A stretch of DNA of 64,000 nucleotides. Origin: Kiritimatiellia bacterium. Its GTDB lineage: Bacteria > Verrucomicrobiota > Kiritimatiellia > RFP12 > DVOR01. The DNA is taken from contig JAFYWN010000032.1 in the NCBI GenBank assembly GCA_017558005.1, positions 1-64,000 on the forward strand, given 5' to 3'. The notes beneath the pieces were generated by a model, which saw nothing but the letters and a program-made list of their open reading frames with translations, made no database searches and was not told the DNA's origin. The first letter of the stretch is position 1. Each line of letters starts with the position of its first letter. Both the position numbers and the translations under genes were made by a program. Shown here in pieces: positions 27,548 to 36,219 of the stretch.

Positions 27548-28186
27548 TCAAATCGCAAAGGTCGCTTTTAAAAATGGCACCAATTCTTGCAAAGAAGGAA
27601 TTACGGGAAAGCCCCACTTGCGTAATCGTTCCTCTGTTTGATGCCCTGCAGAACATAAGACACAGCTCCACCCCTGTGCACGCGCCACTTCCGCGTCATG
27701 TTCTGTATCACCGACCAAGACAATCGGAGCCTTTAATTTTAATGCCGCTGCTGCATCAGCCTTTGAGGCGCCATCATAGGAGCGACTCCCACTGATGAAG
27801 TCCATCCGATGCGCAAGGCCAAATTGCTCTAACTGCAGTTCCAACAGCCCCTGCTCCAATGCCGAAAGCACCCCTTGGCGAACGCCCGCAGTGTGTAAGG
27901 CCATTACCGTCTCTGCGGCATGGGGTTGCAACTTCAGATGCTTGGAGAAGAGATAGCGCATATGAAAACTCTCCCCAATATTCTCCCAGTCTTCCGCATC
28001 CACCGGAATCAAGCCTAAGCGTTCATAAAAATGAATCACTGGAAAGCCAAAGTGATTTCGATAATAGTCGCGATCCACTGGGGCGAGTTGGCGCGCACGC
28101 AATAACACATTTAATGCATCCAAACACGCCTGAAGATCATCCAGGAGGGTGCCATTAAAATCCCAAACAACGGTTAACTCGCGCAT
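27548..28186 (-). CDS. HAD family phosphatase (phosphoglycolate phosphatase-like)
   Basis: This 212-aa protein has the HAD nucleophile motif DFNGTLLDD at residues 9-17, with Asn instead of the more common Gly or Ser, the Lys of motif III in SKADAAAAL, and VGDTEHDAEVARAQGW as motif IV. A helical cap lies between. The substrate is not predictable. It is 5 bases after ftsW on the same strand. Confidence 0.85.
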   Translation of the reverse strand: MRELTVVWDFNGTLLDDLQACLDALNVLLRARQLAPVDRDYYRNHFGFPVIHFYERLGLIPVDAEDWENIGESFHMRYLFSKHLKLQPHAAETVMALHTAGVRQGVLSALEQGLLELQLEQFGLAHRMDFISGSRSYDGASKADAAAALKLKAPIVLVGDTEHDAEVARAQGWSCVLCSAGHQTEERLRKWGFPVIPSLQELVPFLKATFAI

Positions 28187-28191
28187 AGCCT

Positions 28192-29310
28192 TTAATCAAA
28201 CGAAACGACTTTTCGTGTCTTGGGTTCACTATCATCACCCTCAAGCTCAATTGTCTTTCGGCCAACGCTCACAATCACCCCCGTCGCCAAGATGGAGGAG
28301 AGCAAACAGGAGCCACCATAAGACAAGAAGGGTAAGGCCAACCCCTTCGTTGGGAAGACATTGGTCGCCACGGCCATGTTGGAAACGCCCTGGACACAAA
28401 TCAACATCGTTGAACCAAAGGCCAATAAGATGCCCTGCTTATCTTTCGCACGAAAGGCGATTACCGAACCGCCACACAACATTAAGAGGAAGACGCCCCA
28501 AATGGTTGCCGTGGCCACAAAGCCAAAATCTTCTCCAATCACTGCAAAGATAAAGTCGGTGTGACATTCTGGCAGATAGTTCTCCTTCTGCATTCCGCGC
28601 CCTAACCCAACGCCTGTCACGCCGCCATTTTGAAAGGCAATCTTGGACTGCTTCGCCTGATAGTTTTCATCATTCTGTTCATTCATCAGACGGCGCATGC
28701 GGTTCTGGTTGGTCAACAGCAAAGCACCAATGACGAGCAACCCACACCCGCCCAAAAGCAAACAACGCTTCCAGCCCACACCCGCGAGCAACATCGTGAC
28801 CCCCGCCAAGAAGCAAACAATCATCGTACCGCCAAAGTCGGGTTGCACCAAAAGTAATAGTGCCACCGCCGCAAGGATGCCGCCTGGCGCCAAGACGCCC
28901 TGCTTCCACTTTGCGATGCGCCCCCCAATCGTCTCATAGTAAGCAGCGAGGAACATCACCATCATCAACTTCACAAATTCAACCGGTTGCACACTTAAGG
29001 GCCCCAAGCGAATCCAACGCAACGATCCCTTAACCGCCTTTCCGACACCCGGCACTTGCACTAAGAGCAAGGAGAAAATCATCGCCCCCGCAATCATCCA
29101 CAAAATCATTGGCCGTTTGTAAAATCGATAGTCGGTCCAATAGAGCACCGCCGCCCCCACAAGCGCCACCCCAAAGTAAATCAACTGCATAAAAAAGTGG
29201 TGCATCACGGCATCAGACTGCGTCTTTCCTGCATGTGCAATCACCAACACCCCAAACAAGGCCAACAAAATCGTCAGCACAATCATCGTATACGTCCAAA
29301 ACTTCAACAT
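28192..29310 (-). CDS. ftsW: FtsW/RodA/SpoVE family peptidoglycan polymerase, FtsW-like
   Basis: This 372-aa protein has ten membrane helices and the SEDS signatures RWIRLGPLSVQPVEFVKL, QPDFGG, ECHTDFIFAVIGEDFG and PTKGLALPFLSYGGS. These proteins are glycosyltransferases that polymerise lipid II with a partner PBP. FtsW rather than RodA is favoured by the PTKGLALPFLSYGG motif, but no division cluster surrounds it. Confidence 0.88.
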   Translation of the reverse strand: MLKFWTYTMIVLTILLALFGVLVIAHAGKTQSDAVMHHFFMQLIYFGVALVGAAVLYWTDYRFYKRPMILWMIAGAMIFSLLLVQVPGVGKAVKGSLRWIRLGPLSVQPVEFVKLMMVMFLAAYYETIGGRIAKWKQGVLAPGGILAAVALLLLVQPDFGGTMIVCFLAGVTMLLAGVGWKRCLLLGGCGLLVIGALLLTNQNRMRRLMNEQNDENYQAKQSKIAFQNGGVTGVGLGRGMQKENYLPECHTDFIFAVIGEDFGFVATATIWGVFLLMLCGGSVIAFRAKDKQGILLAFGSTMLICVQGVSNMAVATNVFPTKGLALPFLSYGGSCLLSSILATGVIVSVGRKTIELEGDDSEPKTRKVVSFD

Positions 29311-29430
29311 CTTTAACCTCTTTGATTACTCAACAACAACCTCGCCAATCCATCTTCACCCATTAGGTGTCCTGACCACGCGAACCTTCCATCACCCCAT
29401 TAAACACTGCTACCTAAAGACCTTTCGCGG

Positions 29431-29458
29431 AAAAAAAAGCGCGGGCACACCGCGCTTT
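29431..29458 (-). terminator. Terminator of the LysM gene
   Basis: Read on the - strand, AAAGCGCGG pairs with CCGCGCTTT, and eight T follow. Confidence 0.88.
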
Positions 29459-29482
29459 CTTCAATCCGCATAAAGCCATGGA

Positions 29483-30592
29483 TTACTTCACCGTGGCAGG
29501 CATCGGCAAACGAAGCGTGGTGCCAGGAACCAATTCCGGAGCGGTCGCATCGTCAAAACCATTCAGTGCGCGCAATTCTGCGGGAGAAACACCCCACTTC
29601 ATTGCAATACCCACCAAATCTTCGCCTTCCTGAACCACGTACACGCGTTCGCTCTGCTCAATAGCAGGAGCAGCTTCAGGTGCATCAGGAATCGGTTCGG
29701 GCGGCAAGAGAGCATCTTCGCCAGCCTGTTCAGGGAGAGCTTCTTCCACCACAGGTGCGGGCACTTCAGGTGCCGGAGCAGGAGGCAATTCTTCCACCAC
29801 AGGTGCGGGCACTTCAACGGGCTGCTGGACAGGAGCATCCTTCGGCGTCACGACCGGACCAGGCACAGACTGCTTCTTTTCTGCGGGCTTGGCGACCTTC
29901 TTTTCAACGGGCTTCTTCGTAGCGCCAGGGATCGTCAACTTCTGACCGACCCAAATCATGTCCTTCTTCAGGTTGTTTGCGCTCTTAATCGTAGCCACGG
30001 GAACGCCATGCTTGATTGCAATGCCACCGAGCACATCGCCGGGCTTAACCACATAAACGACCGAACCTTCCGGACGCTTTGCATTGGCAGGCTGAGCAGA
30101 AGAAGCACGACGCTGAGCCTTCTTCGTCACATCCGTACCTGCAGGCAAGAGCACCTTCTGGCCGATGCGCAAATCGTTCGGGTTCTTACGAAGATTGGGG
30201 TTCAATGCCAAGATGTCGGGACGACGCACGCCAAAACGAACGGCCAATGCGCTCACCGAGTCACCTGCGGTCACGGTGTATGCCACCGGCTGGGGGTGCA
30301 CCGTCTTCACGATTTCAGCCTTCTGTTCAGGGGCTGCTTCGGGAGCAGCTTCTGCGGGCGTAGCGGTAACTTCGGGCGCTGCAGTTTCTGCAGGCGTCAC
30401 TTCTGCGGGGGTGACTTCAGGGACGGTTTCTTCGCAAACTTCAGCTTCCATTTCCTGGGTTTCAGCCGCGGTGACTTCCGTTGCTTCCATCTGAGACTGA
30501 CGAGCTGCAGCCTCCTGCTTCGTGGCACAACCAGTGAACACTGCCGCAGTTGCAGCGGTCAGACAAACAGCAAAAAGTGCTTGTTTCTTCAT
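29483..30592 (-). CDS. Triple-LysM lipoprotein
   Basis: This 369-aa protein has a lipobox (VFTGC), an acidic Glu/Thr/Ala/Pro linker, and three LysM domains: YTVTAGDSVSALAVRFGV at about residue 100, YVVKPGDVLGGIAIKHGV at about 170, and YVVQEGEDLVGIAMKWGV near the C terminus. Pro/Glu/Ala-rich stretches separate the second and third. LysM domains bind peptidoglycan, so this is a lipoprotein that links the membrane to the wall. No hydrolase domain is present. The start at 30592 with GGAG upstream is preferred. Confidence 0.88.
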   Translation of the reverse strand: MKKQALFAVCLTAATAAVFTGCATKQEAAARQSQMEATEVTAAETQEMEAEVCEETVPEVTPAEVTPAETAAPEVTATPAEAAPEAAPEQKAEIVKTVHPQPVAYTVTAGDSVSALAVRFGVRRPDILALNPNLRKNPNDLRIGQKVLLPAGTDVTKKAQRRASSAQPANAKRPEGSVVYVVKPGDVLGGIAIKHGVPVATIKSANNLKKDMIWVGQKLTIPGATKKPVEKKVAKPAEKKQSVPGPVVTPKDAPVQQPVEVPAPVVEELPPAPAPEVPAPVVEEALPEQAGEDALLPPEPIPDAPEAAPAIEQSERVYVVQEGEDLVGIAMKWGVSPAELRALNGFDDATAPELVPGTTLRLPMPATVK

Positions 30593-30896
30593 GTAAAAAA
30601 CTCCAACAAATTTAATCTCGAGCAAACCGTTGCTCAACTCCTTAATAATACCACAACCACCGCACCCGTCTCAACATTAAATTAAAGACAATCGTGGAAA
30701 AACAATTATTTCTCACACGAAGATGCACCCTCCCACAGACGCCCCCACGCCCATTCGTTCCCTCGCCCCCGCTTCGCTACACATTTCCCCCAAGCCACCC
30801 TCATCCTTTCGCCAAACCAACGCGCTCCATCCCCACATCATTCTTGCTTAACAACAAAAAAAGACGACTGATTCGAAAATCAATCGTCTTCAAAAA
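30593..30896. other. Spacer between the LysM gene and tRNA-Cys
   Basis: No gene is seen. It contains the upstream region of the LysM gene and a T-rich stretch beside the tRNA 3' end. Confidence 0.4.
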
Positions 30897-30970
30897 TGGA
30901 GGCGCGAATCGGAGTCGAACCGATCTAAAAGGATTTGCAGTCCTCTGCCTAACCGCTTGGCTATCACGCC
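30897..30970 (-). tRNA. tRNA-Cys (anticodon GCA)
   Basis: On the - strand the 74-base sequence begins GGCGTGA, pairs with TCGCGCC, has the anticodon loop ACTGCAAAT, a T-loop GGTTCGACTCC and an encoded CCA end. The layout matches bacterial tRNA-Cys. Confidence 0.97.
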
Positions 30971-31388
30971 CTAAAACACCGATAATAATAGCAAAATCTT
31001 TTCTTCTCTGCAAGCCTTATTTTTGTTTTTCTTCATTTTTCTTTATTTTCTCACCTGAGTCAACCCATGTAGAGGCTTCCTTTGCGAGCTCTTTGTACAT
31101 CTCGCGATGCAAACCACCCCTCGCGCACAGCCGCTCTCCTACACCCCTTCTAATCGTGTAAGGTTACACCACGAGCATGCGCTTTAGCCGAGACTTTTGT
31201 AACAAATTTGGGTCAAAACCCTGCCTCGTCCAAAGCGCTACTTGAACGATAGCACACTCGATCAAGGCTGTCAAATGCATCCCCCCTCCCCGATTCTTTC
31301 TCCTGTTAAAAATATTAAAAAACTCCACGGCGCACCGTGGAGTTGATTTAAAGGTAAAAGATATTACCTTATAGATAAAAGGGCACGC
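30971..31388. other. Spacer between tRNA-Cys and the PAP2-like gene
   Basis: No coding frame is supported. The right end carries the terminator of the convergent-side gene at 31315-31344 and a small AAGGTAA/TTACCTT hairpin at about 31352-31371. Confidence 0.4.
31315..31344 (-). terminator. Terminator of the lepA-PAP2 operon
   Basis: On the - strand AACTCCACGG pairs with CCGTGGAGTT and a T-rich tract follows. Confidence 0.9.
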
Positions 31389-31907
31389 TTAGACACCTGG
31401 CCAAGCCATCTTCTGCCAAAAGAGCATCACCAAGATGGCCACGCAGGTGCCAGTAATCATCCCACCGAGCACTTCAGTGCGCGTGTGGCCCAGCATTTCC
31501 TTCAGCGGCTTCGCAGAAAAACGGTGTTCTTTGAAGACTTGGCGCGTCATCTTGTTGAGCAATCGCGCCTGCAAACCCGCCGCACGACGCACGGTGGCCG
31601 CATCAAACATCGTAATCGTTGCTACGACGCTCGCCACAATCGTTATTGGATGTTGCCATCCTAGACCCAGCCCGAGGCTCACAAAAACCCCCACGACCAG
31701 AGACGAATGGGCGCTCGGCATGCCGCCAGTACTCATCAAGTAGGTGAAGTCCAAGCTCTTTGTGCGAATGGCGCCACGCGTCATCTTAATGGTCTGCGCA
31801 ACGCACCACCCCATGAAACCACTCCAAAAGTAGGGATTCATGAAATACTGCCAAAAGCTCCAATGCAAAGCATCCACTGCTTCCGTCACTGCTACAGGAT
31901 CGCTCAT
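31389..31907 (-). CDS. Divergent PAP2 family membrane protein (DUF212)
   Basis: This 172-aa protein has about four membrane helices and the divergent PAP2 signatures GGMPSAHSSLVVG, FDAATVRRAAGLQA and LGHTRTEVLGG. Relatives may be membrane phosphatases acting on lipids, but function is unproven. The start overlaps the lepA stop (ATGA), so it is translationally coupled to lepA. Confidence 0.88.
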   Translation of the reverse strand: MSDPVAVTEAVDALHWSFWQYFMNPYFWSGFMGWCVAQTIKMTRGAIRTKSLDFTYLMSTGGMPSAHSSLVVGVFVSLGLGLGWQHPITIVASVVATITMFDAATVRRAAGLQARLLNKMTRQVFKEHRFSAKPLKEMLGHTRTEVLGGMITGTCVAILVMLFWQKMAWPGV

Positions 31908-33730
31908 TTTTCCTCCGAAGTTCCTCGCAGCACGGCAATAAACGCACTCTGGGGCACATTCACTGAGCCAAATTCCTTCATGCGCTTCTTACCTTCTGCC
32001 TGTTTCTTCAACAACTTTTGCTTACGGGTCACGTCACCGCCATACAACTTTGCCGTCACGTCCTTACGGAATGGGCGAATGTCTTCGCGTGCAATAATTG
32101 TTCGGCCGATGCAGGCCTGCACAGGGATTTTGAACATGTGTGGCGGGATTGTCTCACTCAACGCCTTACACATCTGCTTACCGCGTGCCACCGCACGATC
32201 CTTATGCACCATGCAGCTAAAGGCATCGACGGGTTCCGAATTCAAAAGGATATCCATGCGCACAATGTCGCTGGGCTGATAACCGTGCGGTTCGTAGTCC
32301 ATTGATGCATAGCCGCGCGAAATTGATTTCAACGTATCGTGGAAGTCAATCAAGATTTCGTTCAACGGCAAAATGCACGTCAAAATGACACGTTGCGCAT
32401 CCAGCGTCTCTGTGCAGTCCACAATCCCGCGACGCTCCATCACCAAACGCATAATGTCGCCCATGCAGTTGCTCATCGTAATGATGCGCGACTTAATCAT
32501 CGGTTCTTCAATCATCTCAATGCGCGTCACATCTGGCAACATCACAGGGTTGTCAATTTCCATCACGGTGCCGTCCTTCAACGTCACCTTGTAAATCACC
32601 GCGGGATGTGTATTGATGATGTCAAGTTGGAACTCGCGACGCAAGCGTTCTTGCACCACTTCCATGTGCAACAACCCTAGGAAGCCGCAACGGAAACCAA
32701 AGCCCAGCGCCACCGAACTCTCCGCATGAAACGTAAACGCAGAGTCATTTAAGTGCAGCTTTTCCAACCCCGTACGCACCTTGTTGTACTCATCCGTACT
32801 GACAGGATAGATACCGCAGAAGACCGTCGGGTGGATTTCCTTAAAGCCATTGAGGGGTTCGTCAGCGCCATCACGATCATTGGTCAGCGTATCCCCAATC
32901 TTAATTTCAGACGGATCCTTAATCGCACCAACGATATAGCCCACCTGACCCGCTTCCAAACGATCCACCGGCTTCTGCGAAGGTGAGAAGATGCCCACTT
33001 CCTTCACTGGCGTTGACTGACCCGTACTCATAAAGCGCAGGGCATCCCCCGCACGAATGCATCCGTCCACCACGCGCACATAGGTAATCACACCGCGGTA
33101 GATGTCAAAGACCGAGTCAAAGACCAACGCACGCAAAGGCCCACCCGCCTTTTCAGTCTTCGGTGGCGGAATACGTGCAATCACCTCTTCAAGGACCTCG
33201 GGCACACCTTCGCCCGTCTTTGCAGAAATCTTCAATACGGGATCAACAGGAATCCCGAGCACATCTTCAATCTGATGAATCACCCCTGGCACATCTGCAC
33301 TCGGCAAATCCACCTTGTTCAACACCGGGATGATTTCCAAATCGGCATCAATCGCCAAGTACGCATTGGCCACCGTCTGTGCTTCCACGCCTTGTGCCGC
33401 ATCCACGACCAAGATTGCCCCCTCACACGCACCCATCGCGCGGCTCACCTCATAGGCGAAGTCCACGTGTCCAGGCGTATCAATGAGGTTTAAACGGTAG
33501 GTCTGCCCATCCTTCGCCGTATACTCCATCGTCACCGGATGGCTCTTAATCGTGATCCCACGCTCACGCTCCAAATCCATTGCGTCAAGCGTCTGCTCCT
33601 TCAACTGACGAGGGTCAATCGCCTTCGTCAATTCAAGGATACGATCCGACAACGTGGTCTTGCCATGGTCAATATGGGCAATAATGCAAAAATTACGCGT
33701 ACGTTCCAATTCAGTCATAGTCATACTCAT
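31904..33730 (-). CDS. lepA: Elongation factor 4 (LepA)
   Basis: At 608 aa this is a normal-length LepA, a ribosomal GTPase that back-translocates or remodels stalled ribosomes. GTPase motifs are AHIDHGKTTLSD (G1), RGITIKSH (G2), DTPGHVDF (G3) and NKVDLPSADV (G4). The LepA C-terminal domain is complete, ending with the KKQAEGKKRMK basic segment. Three possible ATGs lie at 33730, 33724 and 33718; none has a clear ribosome site, and a TGCTAAAAT element sits 11 bases before the first. Confidence 0.96.
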   Translation of the reverse strand: MSMTMTELERTRNFCIIAHIDHGKTTLSDRILELTKAIDPRQLKEQTLDAMDLERERGITIKSHPVTMEYTAKDGQTYRLNLIDTPGHVDFAYEVSRAMGACEGAILVVDAAQGVEAQTVANAYLAIDADLEIIPVLNKVDLPSADVPGVIHQIEDVLGIPVDPVLKISAKTGEGVPEVLEEVIARIPPPKTEKAGGPLRALVFDSVFDIYRGVITYVRVVDGCIRAGDALRFMSTGQSTPVKEVGIFSPSQKPVDRLEAGQVGYIVGAIKDPSEIKIGDTLTNDRDGADEPLNGFKEIHPTVFCGIYPVSTDEYNKVRTGLEKLHLNDSAFTFHAESSVALGFGFRCGFLGLLHMEVVQERLRREFQLDIINTHPAVIYKVTLKDGTVMEIDNPVMLPDVTRIEMIEEPMIKSRIITMSNCMGDIMRLVMERRGIVDCTETLDAQRVILTCILPLNEILIDFHDTLKSISRGYASMDYEPHGYQPSDIVRMDILLNSEPVDAFSCMVHKDRAVARGKQMCKALSETIPPHMFKIPVQACIGRTIIAREDIRPFRKDVTAKLYGGDVTRKQKLLKKQAEGKKRMKEFGSVNVPQSAFIAVLRGTSEEK

Positions 33731-33741
33731 TTAATGCGTAC

Positions 33742-33750
33742 ATTTTAGCA
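33742..33750 (-). promoter_or_regulatory. Extended -10 promoter of lepA
   Basis: TGCTAAAAT on the - strand fits the TGn extended -10 pattern and ends 11 bases before the first possible start codon. Confidence 0.4.
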
Positions 33751-33948
33751 CAAATTTCACGCTTACGCACGCGCGTCTCTAATCCTTAAAGCTTCACCCC
33801 TACGAAGCCGCTCTCACAAACCTCTTCTCAGAACTCTTCTCTCTACACACGCTAAAAGTGTAGCAAACCGGAGACAAGTCGTCAACTCTGCCGACCCTGG
33901 TAAGCGAAAATTTCGCGATAAGTAGGCGAAATTTCCGCCTGAAAATCG

Positions 33949-34036
33949 GCGACTTTGCTCACCCAATTTCGCTGACTTTGCTCGGGAATTTCGCTGATAT
34001 TGCTCACCAATTTCGCTGATATTGACCCGAAATTTC
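33949..34036. repeat. Four tandem 22-bp units
   Basis: Consecutive units of the form GCTGAyATTGCTCnCCAATTTC repeat four times at 33949, 33971, 33993 and 34015 with a few substitutions. The last overlaps the start of the long repeat, and part of the array is seen again at 1-40. Confidence 0.8.
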
Positions 34037-34355
34037 TTTAGCTTTCCCCCAAAAAGCTGCTACCTGTTGATAACTTTTCTATCACACTTGGTCCAAAATT
34101 TCGCAAGGAAGCCGCTGTAGCGGAGTTGATTTACCCCTATTTTTGGCTTATCTCTTTATTTCTAAAGGAGTTATGCAGTTTTTACAAACTTGAGCAAAAG
34201 TGCTGAAAATCCGCCGATCCGCCGAAAGATTTTCAAAAAACTGCGTCGAAAAAGGTGAATTGTTGATAACTTGTTGATAACTAAAAAAAGTTTTCAACAG
34301 CCGAAAAATCGCCAAAATTTTCAAAAAAGTGACAAACCTGCGTAAGGGATTTTAA
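33998..34355. repeat. Long intergenic repeat, copy 2 of 2
   Basis: Same sequence and orientation as 1-358. Three TGTTGATAA sites (34075-34083, 34261-34269, 34272-34280) and the AAGGAG-led 6-codon micro-ORF are conserved, including the 11-bp offset between the second and third site. Confidence 0.85.
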
Positions 34356-34450
34356 AGGGATTTTTGAAGGGAGAAAGGGATTTTGAAGAGATAGAAGGGG
34401 CGAACGGGATAAAAGAGATAGAAAGGATAAAAGGGATGAAGGGAGGAGAA

Positions 34451-34880
34451 ATGTGGGGGCGACGCCGCCCCCACACCCCTGCGGCAGGACTGAGTCCTGC
34501 ACGCTACGCATCCTAACGGATGCTTTTACTGGTGCTCACGGAGAGGAAAGGGATGAGGTGGGCGAAGGGAGGTTAGAAGACGGAATTTATCGTGGCCACG
34601 GCCCACTGCGGCAGCGTAGTTTATCGTGGCCACGGCCCACCGCGGCCGTGGTGAGTCCTGCACGCTACGCATCCTAGCGGATGCTTTTACTGGTGCTCAC
34701 AAGAAGAAAAGCGAGGGGTTCGGGGAGCGCAGCGTCCCCGTCGTTTGGTACCACACTGGATAACGGCTGGTTAGAAAACGGCATTTATCGTGGCCCCCTG
34801 CCCACTGCGGCAGGGGGCTTCGCGGAGGACCGAGTCTTCGGCGAGGGGTACGGGGAGCGCAGCGTCCCCGTCGTTTGGTG
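34451..34880. repeat. Cluster of REP-like GC-rich palindromes
   Basis: Three copies of a palindrome of the type TTATCGTGGCC..GCCCACyGCGGC..G start at about 34587, 34621 and 34784. A ~50-base unit beginning AGTCCTGCACGCTACGCATC occurs near 34493 and 34653, and GGGGAGCGCAGCGTCCCCG occurs near 34718 and 34852. A TGTGGGGGCG/CGCCCCCACA hairpin lies at 34451-34474. Another copy of the first palindrome lies inside the CRISPR array at 61025-61060. Confidence 0.75.
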
Positions 34881-34956
34881 TGTCCCGTGCAGGGACGTGA
34901 GCAGGAGTCGCACGTCATCTTTTCTCGCTTCAAATTTCGCCTACTCTCTTTTTAAA

Positions 34957-34965
34957 TGGTATACT
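34957..34965 (+). promoter_or_regulatory. Extended -10 promoter of the malY-like gene
   Basis: TGGTATACT, identical to the element before valS, lies 45 bases upstream of the ATG at 35011. Confidence 0.45.
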
Positions 34966-35010
34966 ATTTGTTCATTTTGTTTTATCTCATTGAGCCTATC
35001 GAGTTTCGTT

Positions 35011-36177
35011 ATGAAATACGATTTTGAGTTTTTTGACCACCCACTCGCGCGCGGAAAGAGTGACAGCATTAAGTGGCGCCAATATTCGGAAGATATCATT
35101 CCGTTGTGGATCGCCGATATGGATTTTCGTGCTTGCGAAGAGATTACAGACGCATTAGTGCGTCGTGCTCGCGAGGGATGTTATGGCTATGCGGCAGACT
35201 CTGAATCTGCGATTCAGGCGATGATTGATTATCATCGTGAACACTATGAGATTGAGATTGCACCGGAGTGGGTCTTGCCGCAACCCGGCGTGGTGACCTC
35301 CCTCAACCTTTTCTGCAAGCTTTTGCACGAATTGCGTCCCGCCGCTTCTGACGTCTTTATCGGCGAGCCGATGTACCACCACTTTATGTCGGCAGCGGAA
35401 TTGCAACGCATCCGCGAACGGAAGATTGATCTCCAGATGCAGGGTGCGCCTCTGCCTCCTTTGGAAACGTTGGACCCGAAGGGCGCGGGCGGATGGATGT
35501 TCTGCAACCCTGCCAATCCGCTCGGCTATACGTGGCGCGAAAATGAACTGCGCGACGTCCTCACCTTCTGCCACACGAATAATCTGCTGTTGGCTTCGGA
35601 TGAAATTCATGGTGGGCTCGTATTGGATGCGCCGCACGCTTACAAGCCTATGCTTTCGGTGACACAAACCGATGCCGAACGCGCCTCGGTGCTCTCCTTC
35701 ATCGCACCGAGTAAGACGTGGAATGTGCCCGGCTTAGGATGTGCCTTTGCGATTGTGCCCGACCCCGAACTCCGCCACCGCTTCCACCGTTCGTATGACC
35801 AAATTGTACCCTGCGTCAATCTCTTTGGGTGGGTGGGCGCAGAGGCCGCCTATCGTTATGGTGAACCGTGGCGCTTGGGCGTGCTCGCCTATCTCCGTCG
35901 CAACCGTGACCTGATGGAACAGACCGCCGCCCAGTGGCGCTTACCCTTGTGCCGACTGGAGGCGACCTACCTCGCCTTTATGGACTGCACTGAACTGCTG
36001 CCCTACCTCAATAATGAGACGCCAGCCGCCTTCTTCCTGCGCCACGGCGTCGCCGTACATGATGGCGACATCTTCGGCAAGCCAGGTTGGGTGCGCATCA
36101 ACCTCGCCACCCAAACAGCCCTCTTAAAACAGGCTTTCGAACGCATGGGTAACGCCATCGCCGCATTACCGCGTTAA
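35011..36177 (+). CDS. MalY/PatB-type PLP-dependent aminotransferase/cystathionine beta-lyase
   Basis: This 388-aa fold-type I PLP enzyme begins MKYDFEFFDHPLARGKSDSIKW, the standard MalY/PatB start with RGKSDSIKW-like tail binding. WIADMDF, GEPMYHHF, CNPANPLGYTW and SDEIHGGL are family motifs, and the PLP Lys is in APSKTWNVPGL. MalY/PatB enzymes cleave C-S bonds of cystathionine or cysteine conjugates. The start at 35011 is the family start; the ribosome site is weak. Confidence 0.92.
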   Translation: MKYDFEFFDHPLARGKSDSIKWRQYSEDIIPLWIADMDFRACEEITDALVRRAREGCYGYAADSESAIQAMIDYHREHYEIEIAPEWVLPQPGVVTSLNLFCKLLHELRPAASDVFIGEPMYHHFMSAAELQRIRERKIDLQMQGAPLPPLETLDPKGAGGWMFCNPANPLGYTWRENELRDVLTFCHTNNLLLASDEIHGGLVLDAPHAYKPMLSVTQTDAERASVLSFIAPSKTWNVPGLGCAFAIVPDPELRHRFHRSYDQIVPCVNLFGWVGAEAAYRYGEPWRLGVLAYLRRNRDLMEQTAAQWRLPLCRLEATYLAFMDCTELLPYLNNETPAAFFLRHGVAVHDGDIFGKPGWVRINLATQTALLKQAFERMGNAIAALPR

Positions 36178-36219
36178 TTGACCGCTTGATCACACGTTAC
36201 ACCTACTTAAGGATTTCTC

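Larger units (their letters stand above)
33731..35010. other. 1.3-kb repeat-rich spacer between divergent lepA and malY-like genes
   Basis: No gene is supported. From left to right it holds the lepA promoter, a GCGAAA/TTTCGC palindrome near 33904, four 22-bp tandem units, the second long repeat, a purine-rich low-complexity stretch (34356-34450), a cluster of GC-rich palindromes (34451-34880) and the malY-like promoter. The in-frame extension upstream of 35011 runs through these repeats and is rejected. Confidence 0.7.

Noticed and set aside
33998-34355. Insertion sequence
   Set aside because: No transposase frame, terminal inverted repeats or target duplication are seen around the long repeat.
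34681-35010. N-terminal extension of the malY-like gene
   Set aside because: The in-frame extension passes through REP-like palindromes and a promoter. The family N terminus begins at 35011.
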